Shown piece after piece: positions 31,168 through 41,794 of a stretch of DNA of 64,000 nucleotides. Within the stretch, counting starts at the first letter, position 1. Each line of letters opens with the position of its first letter. Source of the stretch: Streptomyces sp. CMB-StM0423 (GTDB taxonomy: Bacteria > Actinomycetota > Actinomycetes > Streptomycetales > Streptomycetaceae); NCBI RefSeq assembly GCF_002847285.1, contig NZ_CP025407.1:3288501-3352500 (forward strand), given 5' to 3'. Position numbers and translations under genes: made by a program. The notes beneath the pieces are model-generated. The model saw nothing but the letters and a program-made list of their open reading frames with translations. It ran no database searches and had not been told where the DNA came from.

Positions 31168-32360
31168 CGGTCGGCCTCCACCAGCGTCAGTTCGGGGTGT
31201 GCCGTGCCGCCGTCGAGGGCGGTGGACGACAGGTGCGAGACCACGCGGTCGTCCACGGGGTCGTCCGCCGGGTCGTCGTGCACGACGAGATGCTCGTACG
31301 TCGTCGCACGCTGTGCCGGCACGCGGTCGGCGCCGCGGATCATCTCGATGATCTCGCGCAGGTTCGAGCGGTGCCGCGCCCCGGCGGAGGACACCACGTT
31401 CTCCTCCAGCATCACCGAGCCGAGGTCGTCCGCGCCGTAGTGCAGCGTCAACTGGCCGACGTCCTTACCGGTGGTCAGCCAGGAGCCCTGGATGTGCGCC
31501 ACGTTGTCGAGGAAGATCCGCGCGATGGCGATCATCCGCAGGTACTCCAGCGTGGTCGCCTGGGTGCGGCCCTTCAGCTTGTTGTTCTCCGGCTGGTAGG
31601 TGTACGGGATGAACGCCCGGAACCCACCGGTACGGTCCTGTACGTCCCGGATCATCCGCAGGTGCTCGATCCGCTCCGCGTTCGTCTCGCCCGTGCCCAT
31701 CAGCATCGTGGACGTCGACTCCACGCCAAGACCGTGCGCCGTCTCCATGATCTCCAGCCAGCGCTCGCCGCTCTCCTTCAGCGGCGCGATGGCCTGCCGC
31801 GGCCTGGCCGGCAGCAGTTCGGCGCCGGCGCCGGCGAAGGAGTCGAGGCCGGCGGCATGGATGCGGCGGATGGCGTCCTCGGCGGTGGTGCCGGAGATGC
31901 GCGCCATGTGCTCGACCTCGGAAGCGCCGAGGGAGTGGATGACGAGCTGCGGGTACGCCTTCTTGATCGCGGAGAAGTGCTCTTCGTAGTACTCCACGCC
32001 GAAGTCGGGGTGGTGGCCTCCCTGGAACATGATCTGCGTGCCGCCGAGCTGCACGGTCTCCTCGCAGCGGCGCAGGATGTCGTCCAGGCCGCGGGTCCAG
32101 CCCTTGTCCTTGGCGGTGGGCGGCGCGTAGAAGGCGCAGAACTTGCAGGCCGTCACGCAGACGTTGGTGTAGTTGATGTTCCGCTCGATGATGTACGTCG
32201 CGATGTGCTCGGTCCCGGCGTAGCGCGTACGGCGTACGGCGTCGGCGGCGGCGCCCAGCGCGTGCAGCGGGGCGGAGCGGTACAGGTCGAGGGCCTCGCC
32301 GGGGGTGACGCGGCCGCCCGCGGCGGCGCGGTCCAGGACTGCCTGCAGATCGGTGGTCAA
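31164..32360 (-). CDS. mqnC: Cyclic dehypoxanthine futalosine synthase
   Basis: A 398-residue radical SAM enzyme of the futalosine menaquinone pathway, which closes the ring of dehypoxanthine futalosine. The cluster motif [10 protein letters not shown] (CxxxCxxC) lies at about residues 65-74. [15 protein letters not shown] and [12 protein letters not shown] are conserved in MqnC. The start is a TTG preceded by AAGGGG. It is co-transcribed with menG. Confidence 0.93.
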   Translation of the reverse strand: MTTDLQAVLDRAAAGGRVTPGEALDLYRSAPLHALGAAADAVRRTRYAGTEHIATYIIERNINYTNVCVTACKFCAFYAPPTAKDKGWTRGLDDILRRCEETVQLGGTQIMFQGGHHPDFGVEYYEEHFSAIKKAYPQLVIHSLGASEVEHMARISGTTAEDAIRRIHAAGLDSFAGAGAELLPARPRQAIAPLKESGERWLEIMETAHGLGVESTSTMLMGTGETNAERIEHLRMIRDVQDRTGGFRAFIPYTYQPENNKLKGRTQATTLEYLRMIAIARIFLDNVAHIQGSWLTTGKDVGQLTLHYGADDLGSVMLEENVVSSAGARHRSNLREIIEMIRGADRVPAQRATTYEHLVVHDDPADDPVDDRVVSHLSSTALDGGTAHPELTLVEADR

Positions 32361-32454
32361 GGTGACCGGCCCCTTCCGCGAGTGGTGCGTACGAGCGGAC
32401 CCCAGCCTACGCGGAGCAGACCACCGGCTCCGGCGCAGGGGCGGGCGGCCGCCG

Positions 32455-34254
32455 TCAGCCGCCGTCCTTCCGCAGCGTCGCGCGCGGGTTGCCGGAGGCT
32501 TCGGCGTCGGAGCGGTACTCCAGCGTCGTGCCGCCCTTGTGCATCAGCGTCACTTCGGAAGTGCCGGGGACGCACACGCCCTCGCTGTTCTTCCTCGACG
32601 GGTCGTCCTCCTCGCTCAGGACGAGGGTTTCGCCGGTGGCGGCGGTGAGCTTGGCGCGGCTGTAGCAGTGGGCGATGTCGTAGAGCGAGTAGTCGAAGTA
32701 CGCGACGTACTCGCCCTTCCCGCCCTCCTCGATCTCGACGGTGACGCGGCCGTTCGGCACGCCGTTGTCCTGGGTGACCTCGCCGTTCCAGGTGCCGAGG
32801 TACTGCTGCGGGACGAGGTCCACGCGCTCCGTCGGCTCCGGGGACGGGCTGTCGGTGGCCTCGCCGGTGTCGCCGCCGCTGCCGCCTCCGCTGTCTTCGC
32901 CGTCTTCGTTCCCTCGGTCGTTGCCGTTGCCCGCGGAGCTGCCGCCGGTGGTGTCCTGGGCCTGCGGGCGGTCGGCGCCGTCGTCGTCCAGCAGTCCCGG
33001 TACGAGGAACAGGCCGAGCACCAGCGCCGCGAGGGCCCCGGCGACGGAGAGCACCAGGGTGCAACTGAACCGGCGCGAGCGCAGGCCGACTTCCGCGCGC
33101 CGCTCGGGTGAAGTCGCGGCGACGGCGCCGAGCGCGGCGCCCGCGGCCCCGGCACCGGGCCCGCCGGGCGGCGTCGCCCCCGCCGCGGCCGCCGGCGCGT
33201 CCTGCGCCCCGGAGCCGGCACCGGCCGCCGCACCCGCCACCGTGCCGTCCAGCACCGGCGGCGGCCCGAACGCCCCCGGCCCGTACTCCGCCTGCTGCAG
33301 CGGCACGGGACCCGACGGCAGCCCGTCGTCCCGCCGCTCCGGCGCCGCCGCCGGCTGCGCCTCCATCGCCAGCAGCTCCACCGCACGCCGGCTGATCTGC
33401 TCCGTGACCGGCGGCGGCAGCCATCCGGGCCGTACGAGGTGCGCCGCCTCGCCGCCCGCCGCCAGCCGCTCCACCAGCTCCGCCGGCTCCGGCCGCGCGG
33501 CCGGGTCCTTCGACAGGCACGCGAGGGCCAGCTCCCCCAGCCCGCCGGTGAGACCGTGCAGTTGCGGCTCCTCGTGCACCACCAGGTACAGCAGCGTCGG
33601 CGCGCTGTCGCCCGGGAACGGCGACCGCCCGGTCGCCGCGAAGACCAGCACGGCGCCGAGGCTGAAGACGTCGCCCGCGCCGGTGACGGGCCGGCCGAGG
33701 ATCTGCTCGGGCGACATGTAGCCGGGCGAGCCGACCGAGGCGCCGGAGGCGGTCAGCGAGGCGGTGCCGTCGGTGGCGCGGGCGATGCCGAAGTCGATGA
33801 GCCGGGGGCCGTCGAGGGTCAGCAGGACGTTGGAGGGCTTGACGTCCCGGTGTACGAGCCCGAGCCCGTGCACCGCGGCCAGCGCCTCGGCGAGCCCGGC
33901 GCCCATGGGGCGCAGGGTCTCCTCGGGCAGCGGCCCGTGCTCGGCGACGGCGTCGCTGAGGCTGGGCCCGGCGACGTACCCGGTGGCGACCCACGGCACG
34001 TCGTCGTCGGGCCCGGCGTCGAGCACGGGCGCGGTCCACGTGCCGCCGACGCGGCGCGCGGCCTCGACCTCGCGGCGGAAGCGGGTACGGAACTCGTCGT
34101 CGTGCGCGAAGTGCGGGTGGACGACCTTGACGGCCACGGTGGCGCCGCCCGGGCTGCGGCCCAGGAAGACCCGGCCCATGCCGCCGGAGCCGAGCCTGCC
34201 CAGCACCCGGTACGGCCCGACGACCTCGGGATCACCGTTCTGCACTGGCTGCAT
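32455..34254 (-). CDS. Membrane-anchored Ser/Thr protein kinase
   Basis: A 599-residue Hanks-type kinase. The catalytic domain covers about residues 14-275: glycine loop GSGGMGRVFLG, VAVKVV lysine, HRDVKPSNVLL catalytic loop and IDFGIA metal loop. A Pro/Ala/Gly-rich linker follows (about 290-390), then one transmembrane helix (about 397-418). An acidic Ser/Gly linker leads to an extracellular domain of about 110 residues without PASTA repeats. GGAG precedes the ATG. The signal sensed is unknown. Confidence 0.92.
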   Translation of the reverse strand: MQPVQNGDPEVVGPYRVLGRLGSGGMGRVFLGRSPGGATVAVKVVHPHFAHDDEFRTRFRREVEAARRVGGTWTAPVLDAGPDDDVPWVATGYVAGPSLSDAVAEHGPLPEETLRPMGAGLAEALAAVHGLGLVHRDVKPSNVLLTLDGPRLIDFGIARATDGTASLTASGASVGSPGYMSPEQILGRPVTGAGDVFSLGAVLVFAATGRSPFPGDSAPTLLYLVVHEEPQLHGLTGGLGELALACLSKDPAARPEPAELVERLAAGGEAAHLVRPGWLPPPVTEQISRRAVELLAMEAQPAAAPERRDDGLPSGPVPLQQAEYGPGAFGPPPVLDGTVAGAAAGAGSGAQDAPAAAAGATPPGGPGAGAAGAALGAVAATSPERRAEVGLRSRRFSCTLVLSVAGALAALVLGLFLVPGLLDDDGADRPQAQDTTGGSSAGNGNDRGNEDGEDSGGGSGGDTGEATDSPSPEPTERVDLVPQQYLGTWNGEVTQDNGVPNGRVTVEIEEGGKGEYVAYFDYSLYDIAHCYSRAKLTAATGETLVLSEEDDPSRKNSEGVCVPGTSEVTLMHKGGTTLEYRSDAEASGNPRATLRKDGG

Positions 34255-34315
34255 GGACTCCCCCCGGCCCCGCCTCTCCTACGGCCCCGCGTACGCCCCC
34301 TGTCGCCGCCCCAGC

Positions 34316-35410
<1,095 letters not shown>

Positions 35411-35614
35411 ATGGCTACCGGAACCGTCAAGTGGTTCAACGCTGAAAAGGGCTTCGGCTTCATCGCCCAGGACGGCGGCGGTCCCGATGTCTTCGTCCAC
35501 TACACCGCTATCAACGCCCAAGGCTTCCGCTCGCTCGAAGAGAACCAGCAGGTGACCTTCGACGTGCAGCAGGGCCCGAAGGGTCCGCAGGCGGCCAACG
35601 TCTCCCCGTCGTGA
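35411..35614 (+). CDS. Cold-shock protein (CspA family)
   Basis: A 67-residue single-domain nucleic-acid chaperone. RNP1 (KGFGFIAQD) and RNP2 (VFVHYTAI) are intact. It should bind single-stranded RNA/DNA in the cytoplasm. A rho-independent terminator follows at once. Confidence 0.96.
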   Translation: MATGTVKWFNAEKGFGFIAQDGGGPDVFVHYTAINAQGFRSLEENQQVTFDVQQGPKGPQAANVSPS

Positions 35615-35638
35615 CGCTGGCACCACGCTGACCTGAGG

Positions 35639-35667
35639 AACCCCCGCCCTCCTGGCGGGGGTTTTCT
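35639..35667 (+). terminator. Rho-independent terminator of the cold-shock gene
   Basis: Stem CCCCCGCC (35641-35648) with GGCGGGGG (35654-35661), 5-base loop, followed by TTTTCT. Confidence 0.9.
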
Positions 35668-35707
35668 CATGCCCGGGTGTCGGTGGGGCCGGATACGGTG
35701 GCGTCGT

Positions 35708-36823
35708 ATGAGCGACGCGGAGACGGGCGCGGAGCCCGAGGACGAGACAGGCGCGGCAGGCGGTACGGGTGCCGGGGGCGCGACCGGTGGCGCGGACGTG
35801 GCCGGGGCCGGGAGCGAGACCGAGCGCGAGACCGAGGACGGGGCTCAGCGCGAAGCCGGAGCCGGGGACGACACTGCGGCCGGGCATTCCTCCGCCTCCG
35901 GCGCCGACCCCGAGATCACCGCCGGCCTGATCCGCGAGCTGCTGCGCGAGCAGCACCCCGACCTCGCCGACCGCCCCCTCACCCTCGGCGCCCGCGGCTG
36001 GGACAACCAGCTCTGGCGGCTCGGCGACGACCTCGCCGTACGCCTCCCGTGGGCCACCGAGTCCGCCGACGAGCTGCTGCGCAAGGAGCACGCCTGGCTC
36101 CCCGAGCTGGCCCCGCACCTGCCGCTCCCCGTGCCCGTGCCGCAGCGCATCGGCGAGCCCTCCGAGCGCTTCCCGCGCCCCTGGATCGTCACCACCTGGG
36201 TGCCCGGCACCCCCGCCGACCGCGCCCCGGTCACCCGCGGCCCGGCCGCCGCCGACACCCTCGCCGCGTTCCTGACCGCGCTGCACCGGCCCGCACCCGG
36301 CGGCGCCCCCACCGGGCGGGGTCGCGGCGGGCCGCTGTCGGACGCGGCCGAGTGGTTCGCGCAGCAGCTCGCCGAGGCGGCCGCGCTGGGGCTCGTCGCG
36401 GACGCGGATGCGGATGCCGTACGGGCGGTATGGGACGACGCCGTCGCCGCGCCCGCGTGGAGCGGCCCGGCGCTGTGGCAGCACGGCGACCTGCACCCCG
36501 CGAACGTCCTCACCGCCGGCGGCACTCTGTGCGGCGTCGTCGACTTCGGCGACCTGTGCGCCGGCGACCCCGCCCTCGACCTCGCCGCCGCGTGGATCCT
36601 GCTCCCCGACGACGCCGCCGCGGAGCGCTTCCACACCGCGTACGGACCGGCCGTCGACGCGGCGACGCTGCGCCGCGCCCGCGGCGTCGCGGTGCTGCGG
36701 GCGCTGGTCGGGCTGCTCGTCGGGGAGGCGGGCGTGCGGGGCCGGAAGGGCGGCAAGGAGACGTGGGGCCCGCCGGCGCGGGCGTCGCTGCGGAGGTTGC
36801 TGGCGGACGCGGAACGGCGGTAG
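35708..36823 (+). CDS. Aminoglycoside-phosphotransferase-family kinase with disordered N-terminus
   Basis: A 371-residue protein. The first ~65 residues are Gly/Ala/Glu-rich and probably disordered. The rest is an APH/choline-kinase fold: ALWQHGDLHPANVLT is the catalytic loop and CGVVDFGDLCAGDPALDLA the metal-binding segment. The substrate is unknown; relatives include macrolide 2'-phosphotransferases and many uncharacterised kinases. It is separated from cspA by that gene's terminator. Confidence 0.82.
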   Translation: MSDAETGAEPEDETGAAGGTGAGGATGGADVAGAGSETERETEDGAQREAGAGDDTAAGHSSASGADPEITAGLIRELLREQHPDLADRPLTLGARGWDNQLWRLGDDLAVRLPWATESADELLRKEHAWLPELAPHLPLPVPVPQRIGEPSERFPRPWIVTTWVPGTPADRAPVTRGPAAADTLAAFLTALHRPAPGGAPTGRGRGGPLSDAAEWFAQQLAEAAALGLVADADADAVRAVWDDAVAAPAWSGPALWQHGDLHPANVLTAGGTLCGVVDFGDLCAGDPALDLAAAWILLPDDAAAERFHTAYGPAVDAATLRRARGVAVLRALVGLLVGEAGVRGRKGGKETWGPPARASLRRLLADAERR

Positions 36824-36881
36824 GGGGCGCCGGTGCCGGCCCGCGTCCCACGAGCCGCCGGAGCCCGGGGCCCGTTCCCGG

Positions 36882-38858
36882 TCAGCCTTCGGCCGCGTAC
36901 AGCTCGTCGATGACGTGCCCGAAGTCCCGTACGATCGCCGCCCGCTTCAGCTTCATCGACGGCGTCACGTACCCGGCCTCCTCCGTGAAGTCCGCGGGCA
37001 GCACCGTGAACCGGCGGATCGACTCCGCGCGCGAGACCAGCTCGTTCGCTCCGTCGACCGCCCGCTGGAGGTCCGCGCGGAGCAGCGGGTCGCGTATCAG
37101 CTCCGTGACCGGGACGTAACTGCGCTTGCGCATCATCCGCCAGTGCTGCAGCCCCTCGGGGTCGAGGGTGAGGAGCGCCGCGACGTACGGGCGGTCGTCG
37201 CCGACGACGAGGCACTGGCTGACCAGCGGGTGCGCCCGCAGCCGGTCCTCCAGGGGCGCGGGCGCGAGGTTCTTGCCGGAGGCGGTGACGATGAGGTCCT
37301 TCTTGCGGCCGGTGATCGTCAGATAGCCGTCGGCGTCCAGCTCGCCGAGGTCGCCGGTGGCGAACCAGCCGTCGTCGGTGTCGAGCCGGGTGACGCCGGC
37401 CTCGGCGTCCCAGTAGCCGGAGAACAGGTGGCCGCCGCGGACCAGCACCTCGCCGTCGGGCGCGATCCGTATCGCGGTGCCCGGCAGCGGCCAGCCGACG
37501 GTGCCGAAGCGGGGCTTCAGCGGCGGGGTGACGGTGGCGGCGGCGGTGGTCTCGGTGAGCCCGTACCCCTCGAAGACCTTGACGTCGGCGCCGGCGTAGA
37601 AGGCGGCGAGGCGGCGGCCGAGCGGGGAGCCGCCGCAGATCGCGTACTTGACGCGGCCGCCGAGCGCGGCCCTGATGCGGCGGTAGACGAGGGCGTCGTA
37701 CAGCTTGCGCAGCGCCCTGAGGCGCGTACCGGGGCCGGGCCCCTCGCCGTGCAACTCGGCCTCCAGGGCTTCGGCGTAGCGGACGGCGACCTTCGCGGCG
37801 CGGTCGAAGGAGGCGGCACGGCCGATGCCTTCTGCGGTGGCGCGGCCGGTATTGTAGACCTTTTCGAGGACGTACGGGATGCCGACGAAGAACGTCGGGC
37901 GGAAGGCGGCGAGGTCGCGCAGCAGGTCGTCGGTCTTGATGCTGGGCGCGTGGCCGAGTTTGACGCGGGCGCGGAGGCAGCCGATGGCGGTCATGCGGCC
38001 GAGGACGTGGGAGAGCGGGAGGAAGAGGAGGGTGGCGGGAGGGTCTTCGCTGACGGCGGTGAAGAGGGGGTAGAGCAGCTCGATGGCGTTGTCGACCTCG
38101 GCGAGGAAGTTGCCGTGGGTGAGGACGCAGCCCTTGGGCAGGCCGGTGGTGCCGGAGGTGTAGATGACGGTGGCGACGCTCGCCGGGCCGAGGCCGGCGC
38201 GGCGCTGGCGGACGAGGGTGTCGGGGACGTCGCGGCCCGCGGCGGCGAGCTGACCGAGGATGCCGGTGTCGAGCTGCCAGAGGTGGGCGAGGTGCGGCAG
38301 GTCCTGGCGCCGGCCGCTGAGGAGGCGGGCCTGCTCGACGCTCTCGACGGCGCAGGCGAGGGCGCCGGAGTCGTGCAGGATGTGGCGGGCCTGGATGGCG
38401 GAGGACGTGGGGTAGACGGGGACGGTGATGAGTCCCGCGGCCCAGGCGGCGAAGTCCAGCAGGGTCCACTCGTACGTCGTACGCGACATGATCGCGAGCC
38501 GGTCGCCGGGGCGCAGCCCGTAGACGATGAGGCCCTTGGCGACGGCGAGGACGTGCTCGGCGAACTCGGCCGCGGTGACGTCGGCCCAGGTCCCGTCGGC
38601 GCGCGGGCGGGCGAGGGCGGGCTCGCCGGGGGAGTGGGCGGCGTTGTCGAAGGGGATGTCGGCGAGGGAGCCGTGCTGGGCGTGCGGGGCGGCGGGGGGC
38701 ACCTCCGCTTCGCGGACGCCGCGGGCGTCGGCGCGGACGGCGGGCGGCAGCAGCGGGGGGACGGCGGTGCCGGGGAGGAGTCTGGAGTTGATCTCCTTGA
38801 GGTATTGCGGGGGGTGTGCGGGCGCCGGGTGCTGCTGCTGTGGTGCGGATTGCGTCAT
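36882..38858 (-). CDS. AMP-forming long-chain acyl-CoA synthetase
   Basis: A 658-residue adenylate-forming enzyme. IYTSGTTGLPKG is the ATP-binding P-loop, EGYGLTETTAA motif A5, WFATGDLGELDADG motif A7 and GRKKDLIVTASGKN the hinge/A8 region. It activates fatty acids to acyl-CoA. Length and motifs fit the FadD15 type. GGAG precedes the ATG at 38858. Confidence 0.9.
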   Translation of the reverse strand: MTQSAPQQQHPAPAHPPQYLKEINSRLLPGTAVPPLLPPAVRADARGVREAEVPPAAPHAQHGSLADIPFDNAAHSPGEPALARPRADGTWADVTAAEFAEHVLAVAKGLIVYGLRPGDRLAIMSRTTYEWTLLDFAAWAAGLITVPVYPTSSAIQARHILHDSGALACAVESVEQARLLSGRRQDLPHLAHLWQLDTGILGQLAAAGRDVPDTLVRQRRAGLGPASVATVIYTSGTTGLPKGCVLTHGNFLAEVDNAIELLYPLFTAVSEDPPATLLFLPLSHVLGRMTAIGCLRARVKLGHAPSIKTDDLLRDLAAFRPTFFVGIPYVLEKVYNTGRATAEGIGRAASFDRAAKVAVRYAEALEAELHGEGPGPGTRLRALRKLYDALVYRRIRAALGGRVKYAICGGSPLGRRLAAFYAGADVKVFEGYGLTETTAAATVTPPLKPRFGTVGWPLPGTAIRIAPDGEVLVRGGHLFSGYWDAEAGVTRLDTDDGWFATGDLGELDADGYLTITGRKKDLIVTASGKNLAPAPLEDRLRAHPLVSQCLVVGDDRPYVAALLTLDPEGLQHWRMMRKRSYVPVTELIRDPLLRADLQRAVDGANELVSRAESIRRFTVLPADFTEEAGYVTPSMKLKRAAIVRDFGHVIDELYAAEG

Positions 38859-39004
38859 GGGTGGCTCCGTGACGTTCGCGTCGGCTTCGTACGGCTCGCC
38901 GGGCGGCAACGGACGCCGCATTCTCGCGAACGGCCGGCCACCCCGCCAGAGGACGCGGCACCCGGTACTCCCGGTTCCGCTTGCCTGCGCGCGGCCACGC
39001 CCCG

Positions 39005-39424
39005 TCAGCGGCAGACGACGAAGGCCCCCTGCCCCGCTTCGGGCTCTCCACGCATGGCACCTACAGCAACGGCGACGAGGGCGGACCCGACGAAGGTCCC
39101 CATGAGGATCAGCGCGACCCCGACGGCGAAGAGCCCGGAGTTGTCGTCCGACCAGTCGTAGTACGAGGCGAAGGTCAGCCCGGCGGTCGACCCGAGCACA
39201 GCGGGCACGAAGTGCCGCACGTACGCGACGACGACCACGGCGACGAGCAGCGTCAGCACCAACCCGCCGACCTGCCACGCCTCGTACGGCCCGGTCTCGA
39301 TATCCCCGCGCACCTCGCGCTCCTGGTCCCAGCCGAGCCACCCGGCCCAGGCCCCGGCGGCGGCACCAGCCAGGAGGCCGAGGGAGAGCAGTTGAAAGAG
39401 AAGAATCCGCAGCACACGACGCAT
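39005..39424 (-). CDS. Hypothetical four-helix membrane protein
   Basis: A 139-residue protein with about four predicted transmembrane helices (roughly residues 8-28, 50-72, 75-90, 97-120). I recognise no family. A single charged loop (DQEREVRGDIETGP) follows the first helix. It lies alone between the acyl-CoA synthetase and a GNAT gene. Confidence 0.6.
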   Translation of the reverse strand: MRRVLRILLFQLLSLGLLAGAAAGAWAGWLGWDQEREVRGDIETGPYEAWQVGGLVLTLLVAVVVVAYVRHFVPAVLGSTAGLTFASYYDWSDDNSGLFAVGVALILMGTFVGSALVAVAVGAMRGEPEAGQGAFVVCR

Positions 39425-39502
39425 ACCCCCACCCTCGTGGCCCGCCCGCGGCCCGAACCAGAGCGAAGGTACTCACCCCCGCCTGAGTACGAACCCGCAC
39501 CC

Positions 39503-39985
39503 TCACTCCCCCGGCTCCCCGACCACCCGCCGGAACACCTGCCGCGAACCCCCCTCGGGCCCGGCCGGGGCAGCCTCGGCGGGGCTGAACCCCAGCCGCT
39601 CGTAGAAGACCCGCGCCCCGCTGGCAACGGCCCCGGGATGATCAACCCCGAACGTCACCACCTCGACGCACCCGGCCCCCCGCCCCCGTACGAACCGCCG
39701 CTCCGCCTCCGCCATCAGCGCCCGCCCGACGCCCTGCCCCCGGGCGTCCTCGGCCACCACCAGCCAGTGCACCCGGAAAACGGACGCCTCACCCCCGAAC
39801 AGCAACCCCCCGACAACGGACCCCCCGGAAACGGCAACGAGCGCAACCCCACCCCGAATGTGCTCCCGCACGGCCTCGTGGAACCCGGGCTCGTCGACCA
39901 TGGCCCCGAACCACTGCTCAGCCCCGGCGGCAAGCCGCAGAAACCCGCCGAAGTCCCGCTCCCCCGCGAGTCTGACGATCACCAC
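39503..39985 (-). CDS. GNAT-family N-acetyltransferase
   Basis: A 160-residue acetyltransferase. VVAEDARGQGVGRALM holds the acetyl-CoA pyrophosphate loop (R-x-x-G-x-G/A), and ARVFYERLGF is the typical C-terminal strand-helix. The start is uncertain: tandem GTGs at 39985 and 39982 with no clear ribosome site. The frame stays open upstream and would join it to the membrane protein gene at 40056-40471, but only because that gene has lost a base. Confidence 0.75.
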   Translation of the reverse strand: MVIVRLAGERDFGGFLRLAAGAEQWFGAMVDEPGFHEAVREHIRGGVALVAVSGGSVVGGLLFGGEASVFRVHWLVVAEDARGQGVGRALMAEAERRFVRGRGAGCVEVVTFGVDHPGAVASGARVFYERLGFSPAEAAPAGPEGGSRQVFRRVVGEPGE

Positions 39986-40055
39986 CGCAGTCCGGCAGAG
40001 CGACCCGCGGGTGACGGCGGGCCCGGCATCAGCCCGGCATGCTGCGCTGGTTCGC

Positions 40056-40471
40056 TCAAGCGGGTAGCCAGGAGGGCCACCAGGGCGGGATGTTGCTCGC
40101 CGGGCAGAGGCCGGAGTGCCGGGATATCCCTCCGGCGTACCGAGAACCGCGAATGCCGCCCAGCCGACGAGCAGGGAGACCTTCAACGTGATCGGCACCA
40201 CGGTGAAGACGGCCGCCTTCCAGGAACCGGGCCGGACCAGGCGCCACAGAACCCCCGAGGCGATCACGGCCGCGAGCGCGCTGACGCACAGGAGGGCCGG
40301 GAGTCCCATGAAGATGAGGCCCAAACGGTGCCCCGGCTCGTTCGCGGCATCGCAGTAGTCCCGCGAACGCAGGATGAGCAAGGCGACGACGAACCCGCAC
40401 CCCACTCCGGTCAGCGCCGCCAGCCAGAAGGCGGACAGAAAGCGGCGCGACGGCCGTTCAATGGGCCCCAT
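40056..40471 (-). pseudogene. Four-helix membrane protein, frameshifted near its 3' end
   Basis: Residues from ATG 40471 form four hydrophobic helices with RSRDYCDAANEPGHRLGLIF between the first two and end in GTPEGYPG. At about 40116 the frame breaks. The natural C-terminus, SGLCPASNIPPWWPSWLPA then TGA at 40056, continues in the -1 frame. One missing base (probably a G, giving YPGDSGLC) explains this. As written, translation runs into the downstream GNAT gene. It could be a sequencing error or a real mutation. Confidence 0.65.
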
Positions 40472-40547
40472 GGTCTTCACGACGTCCTGCCTGGACGGCC
40501 AGTTGCACGGGCAATCCTGTGCTTCCGGCACGCGCCCGTGCGGAAGG

Positions 40548-40835
40548 ATGGCTGAGGGGGCCAGGGGAAGCGGCCTGATACGGCTCTTCAGACGGCGGAC
40601 GGTCCCGGCCGGGCCTTCGCGGAAACCGCCGCCCGAGTTGGTGGCTGAAGCACGTCCCTATCCCGGCGGCTGGGTGTACGAGATCGACGGAGCGAAGGGC
40701 GATGATCCCCATGGAGAGGTGCCGCCGACAGCCATAGCCGGGGCCTGGGAGGTGGATTCCGGCGGTGCGCTGACCGGCGTCTACCAGGCGCATCCGAACT
40801 ACGGCGCCGACGGTCCCCGGCCGGCGCACGGCTGA
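40548..40835 (+). CDS. Small hypothetical protein
   Basis: A 95-residue protein. The C-terminal half (PYPGGWVYEIDG, then GEVPPTAIAGAWEVD and TGVYQAHPNYG) looks like a genuine small soluble domain found in streptomycetes; I know no function. The start is uncertain, since GGAAGG lies too close to ATG 40548. It is divergent from the membrane protein gene. The following 190 bases hold no gene. Confidence 0.5.
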   Translation: MAEGARGSGLIRLFRRRTVPAGPSRKPPPELVAEARPYPGGWVYEIDGAKGDDPHGEVPPTAIAGAWEVDSGGALTGVYQAHPNYGADGPRPAHG

Positions 40836-41025
40836 CTCGGGCGCACCGACTGACGCACGCGGCTCGGAACAGGCACGTCCTTCCACCAGTTGAGAGCCAC
40901 GACTGGCCTGGTCGGGCAGGAGGTCAGGCAGAGGCCGAAGGGGCTACGCGTAGGTACCTGCGCCCGGGTCGGCAGGGTCGCCAAGCGTGCTCAATGACAA
41001 GTGCTGGAACGGCTCTTTGGCGTGC

Positions 41026-41049
41026 GGGTACGGGTGCGTACCCGTACCC
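41026..41049. promoter_or_regulatory. Palindromic operator upstream of the toxin-antitoxin pair
   Basis: GGGTACGGGT (41026-41035) and ACCCGTACCC (41040-41049) form a perfect 10-bp inverted repeat around GCGT, 25 bp before the antitoxin start. Ribbon-helix-helix antitoxins normally bind such a site to repress their own operon. Confidence 0.6.
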
Positions 41050-41074
41050 TGGGGCGGCGGGAAGGAGTCTGCCG

Positions 41075-41332
41075 ATGCCCGACGCCAATGTCCGCATCCC
41101 CGAGGAAGCCAGGGACCGACTCGCCGCCGTCGCGGCGGCCGAAGGCATGTCCCTGCGCGCCTACTTGGCCCGCCTCGCCGAGGGCCTCCTCACCCCGGCC
41201 GAGCGTGCCGAACGGACGGAGAAGGCCCGCGAGACGCTCAAGGCGTGGAACGGATACGCGCCTACCGCGGCGGAGCAGCAGAGCCTCGACAGCGAACTGG
41301 ACCGGCGCCTGGACCAGGTAAGCGGTTCGTGA
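41075..41332 (+). CDS. Ribbon-helix-helix antitoxin
   Basis: An 85-residue protein. NVRIPEEARDRLAAVAAAEG followed by MSLRAYLARLAEG is the strand-helix-helix DNA-binding core of CopG/Arc-type antitoxins. The charged C-terminus would wrap the toxin. AAGGAG precedes the ATG. The stop overlaps the toxin start by 4 bp (GTGA). Confidence 0.82.
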   Translation: MPDANVRIPEEARDRLAAVAAAEGMSLRAYLARLAEGLLTPAERAERTEKARETLKAWNGYAPTAAEQQSLDSELDRRLDQVSGS

Positions 41333-41706
41333 CCGACCTGCACATCATCCTGGACGACACCGCGATGGCCGCGGCCGGGCAGGGCAACATCCTCGCCTCC
41401 CGGCTCATCCACCGGGCTCACGCCGAACCGGGGTGGTTCCTCTACGCCCCAGCGTGTGCGCTCGTGGAAGCCGACCGCCGCCGGCCGGGAACGGCCGAGC
41501 ACCTCGCGGCCCTGCCCGGCATCACCGTCCTGGACCTCGATCTGCCCGCCGCCCTGGCGGTAGCGAAGCAGAGGACCTGGGCCGCAGCCCACAGCAGCCA
41601 CGCGGCCCAGCCCACCCCGGACCGTCCCGACGGGGCAGTGCTGGCCACCACCGCCCCGGAACGGTGGGAGGGCCAACGGGTACGAGTCCTGGACCTCAGT
41701 TCCTGA
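41329..41706 (+). CDS. PIN-like (VapC-type) toxin
   Basis: A 125-residue protein. IILDDTAM gives the first acidic pair, CALVEADRRRPG the conserved Glu and DRPDGAVLATTAP the third acidic site, as in PIN-domain RNases that need Mg2+. The arrangement after an RHH antitoxin with GTGA overlap is a classic type II module. It lies just outside the integrated element, on the host side. Confidence 0.8.
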   Translation: MTDLHIILDDTAMAAAGQGNILASRLIHRAHAEPGWFLYAPACALVEADRRRPGTAEHLAALPGITVLDLDLPAALAVAKQRTWAAAHSSHAAQPTPDRPDGAVLATTAPERWEGQRVRVLDLSS

Positions 41707-41737
41707 CCGAATGCCAGCGCAGTGGTGCCGCTGCGCG

Positions 41738-41775
41738 GACGCCCGCGGCCCCGGAACTGCCGGGGTGCGGGCGTC
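41738..41775. terminator. Terminator between toxin gene and displaced symporter 3' end
   Basis: GACGCCCGC (41738-41746) pairs with GCGGGCGTC (41767-41775), with an inner CCCCG/CGGGG stem. It is the original bidirectional terminator of the toxin and symporter genes, which faced each other before the element inserted. Confidence 0.75.
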
Positions 41776-41794
41776 GCGTGGGGGGCGGGGGCGG

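Noticed and set aside
39503..40471. A true membrane-GNAT fusion protein
   Set aside because: The natural C-terminus of the membrane protein is present in the -1 frame with its own stop, so the open frame across both is a result of a lost base.
40836..41074. A hidden tRNA or small gene in the gap before the antitoxin
   Set aside because: Only the operator palindrome is convincing; no cloverleaf or coding bias was seen.
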